Shown: positions 5,381 through 5,951 of the stretch, in pieces
How the letters are laid out: each line of letters starts with the position of its first letter
Position numbering within the stretch: the stretch's first letter is position 1
Source: an uncultured Erysipelotrichaceae bacterium
Lineage (GTDB): Bacteria > Bacillota_I > Bacilli_A > Erysipelotrichales > Erysipelotrichaceae
NCBI GenBank assembly: GCA_905201565.1
Contig: CAJKOS010000116.1
Coordinates: 1-5,951 of the forward strand
Reading direction: 5' to 3'
DNA length: 5,951 bases
Notes under the pieces: generated by a model
What the model was told of the DNA's origin: nothing
What the model saw: the letters and a program-made list of their open reading frames with translations, nothing else
Database searches by the model: none
Position numbers and translations under genes: made by a program

Positions 5381-5951
5381 TACCACTCAATCTCCGCAAT
5401 ATCCACAGGATGTTCATTCACTTCCTTAGAGACAATCTTTCCGCTCTTGACCCGGAATACCTTATCCCCCATCGGACATAAAGCAAGGTTATGGGTGATG
5501 ATGACAACTGTCATGCCATAGTTGCGGCAGGTATCCTGCAACAACTTGAGAATCTGTTTGCCTGTCACATAGTCCAATGCTCCTGTAGGTTCATCACACA
5601 AAAGGAGCTTTGGATTTTTGGCAAGGGCACGGGCAATAGCCACCCTCTGCTGTTCACCACCACTGAGCTGGGAAGGAAAGTTATGCATTCTCTCACTAAG
5701 ACCCACCTGGCAGAGCATCGTCGCCGGGTCAAATGGATCTTTGCATATCTCTGTCGCAAGTTCCACATTTTCAAGGGCTGTAAGATTTTGTACAAGATTG
5801 TAGAACTGAAAAACAAAGCCAACTGCGGAGCGACGATATTCAACTAACTGTGATTCATTGCATTGGGCAATGTCAGTACCATCCACCAACACACTACCCG
5901 ACGTTGCACTGTCCATGCCGCCTAAAATGTTGAGTGCCGTAGCTTTACCTG
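5380..5951 (-). CDS. ABC transporter ATP-binding protein, MacB/LolD-like (5' end outside the window)
   Basis: This is the cytoplasmic ATPase partner of the permease that follows. The frame is open to the window edge. The 189 visible codons begin within Walker A ([13 protein letters not shown]), so roughly the first 40 residues are missing and no start codon is called; the internal ATG at 5916 is not the true start. Motifs in order: Q-loop ([10 protein letters not shown]), the family's [14 protein letters not shown] signature [15 protein letters not shown], Walker B LLLCDEP, D-loop TGALD, and H-loop VVIITHN. The short C-terminus ends EIEW. This set is typical of ATPases that pair with FtsX-like permeases. 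The residue after the Walker A lysine is Ala, where Ser or Thr is expected. The stop overlaps the permease ATG by one base, implying coupled translation and balanced subunits. Confidence 0.93.
   Translation of the reverse strand, partial: GKATALNILGGMDSATSGSVLVDGTDIAQCNESQLVEYRRSAVGFVFQFYNLVQNLTALENVELATEICKDPFDPATMLCQVGLSERMHNFPSQLSGGEQQRVAIARALAKNPKLLLCDEPTGALDYVTGKQILKLLQDTCRNYGMTVVIITHNLALCPMGDKVFRVKSGKIVSKEVNEHPVDIAEIEW

Noticed and set aside
5384..5386. GTG as start of the permease (adding two residues)
   Set aside because: Possible, but the ATG at 5380-5378 gives the common TAATG stop/start overlap with the ATPase. The difference of two residues has no functional meaning.
5914..5916. 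ATG at 5916 as the start of the ABC ATPase
   Set aside because: It lies after Walker A; the open frame continues upstream with conserved ATPase residues to the window edge, so the gene is partial.

Overview
All recognisable genes lie on the minus strand, so transcription runs from the right edge of the window to the left. The protein families point to an anaerobic, moderately low-GC Firmicute, perhaps a gut Erysipelotrichia or Clostridia member. The evidence is Gram-positive AAGGAGG ribosome-binding sites, a two-iron superoxide reductase typical of anaerobes, and an exporter type common in gut Firmicutes. The genus cannot be fixed from the sequence alone.

Right to centre (5951 to about 650) is one compact transcription unit. 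It contains (i) the ATPase of a MacB/FtsX-type ABC transporter, cut at its 5' end by the window edge; (ii) a giant 1337-residue permease with two FtsX-like membrane halves and a long extracytoplasmic coiled-coil insertion; (iii) a small GIY-YIG nuclease-like (UPF0213) domain; and (iv) a complete desulfoferrodoxin (superoxide reductase). The joins are very tight. The ATPase stop and permease start share one base (TAATG), and the permease stop and GIY-YIG start overlap by four bases (ATGA). The GIY-YIG frame has no stop and runs straight into the desulfoferrodoxin. A 9-bp stem followed by a T-run, 9 bases after the last stop, ends the unit.

The most interesting point is the GIY-YIG/desulfoferrodoxin junction. 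The 224-codon open frame could encode a fusion, but the desulfoferrodoxin has its own ATG with a textbook Shine-Dalgarno site. The 20-residue 'linker' is encoded mostly by regulatory-looking DNA: a perfect 17-bp palindrome, a second dyad and the ribosome-binding site. It may be two overlapping genes, a recent stop-loss fusion, or a dual-product gene.

Left part (about 650 to 1): beyond the terminator there is a stretch that looks like a decayed gene tail, then a low-GC upstream region, then a short Xre-family helix-turn-helix regulator. The regulator's stop codon overlaps a strong ribosome-binding site for something that starts at the window's left edge.

Working together: the ATPase and permease should form one exporter or mechanotransmission complex at the cell membrane. 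The superoxide reductase is a cytoplasmic oxygen-defence enzyme and the GIY-YIG protein a putative DNA nuclease. Their link to the transporter is shown only by shared transcription and may be coincidental.
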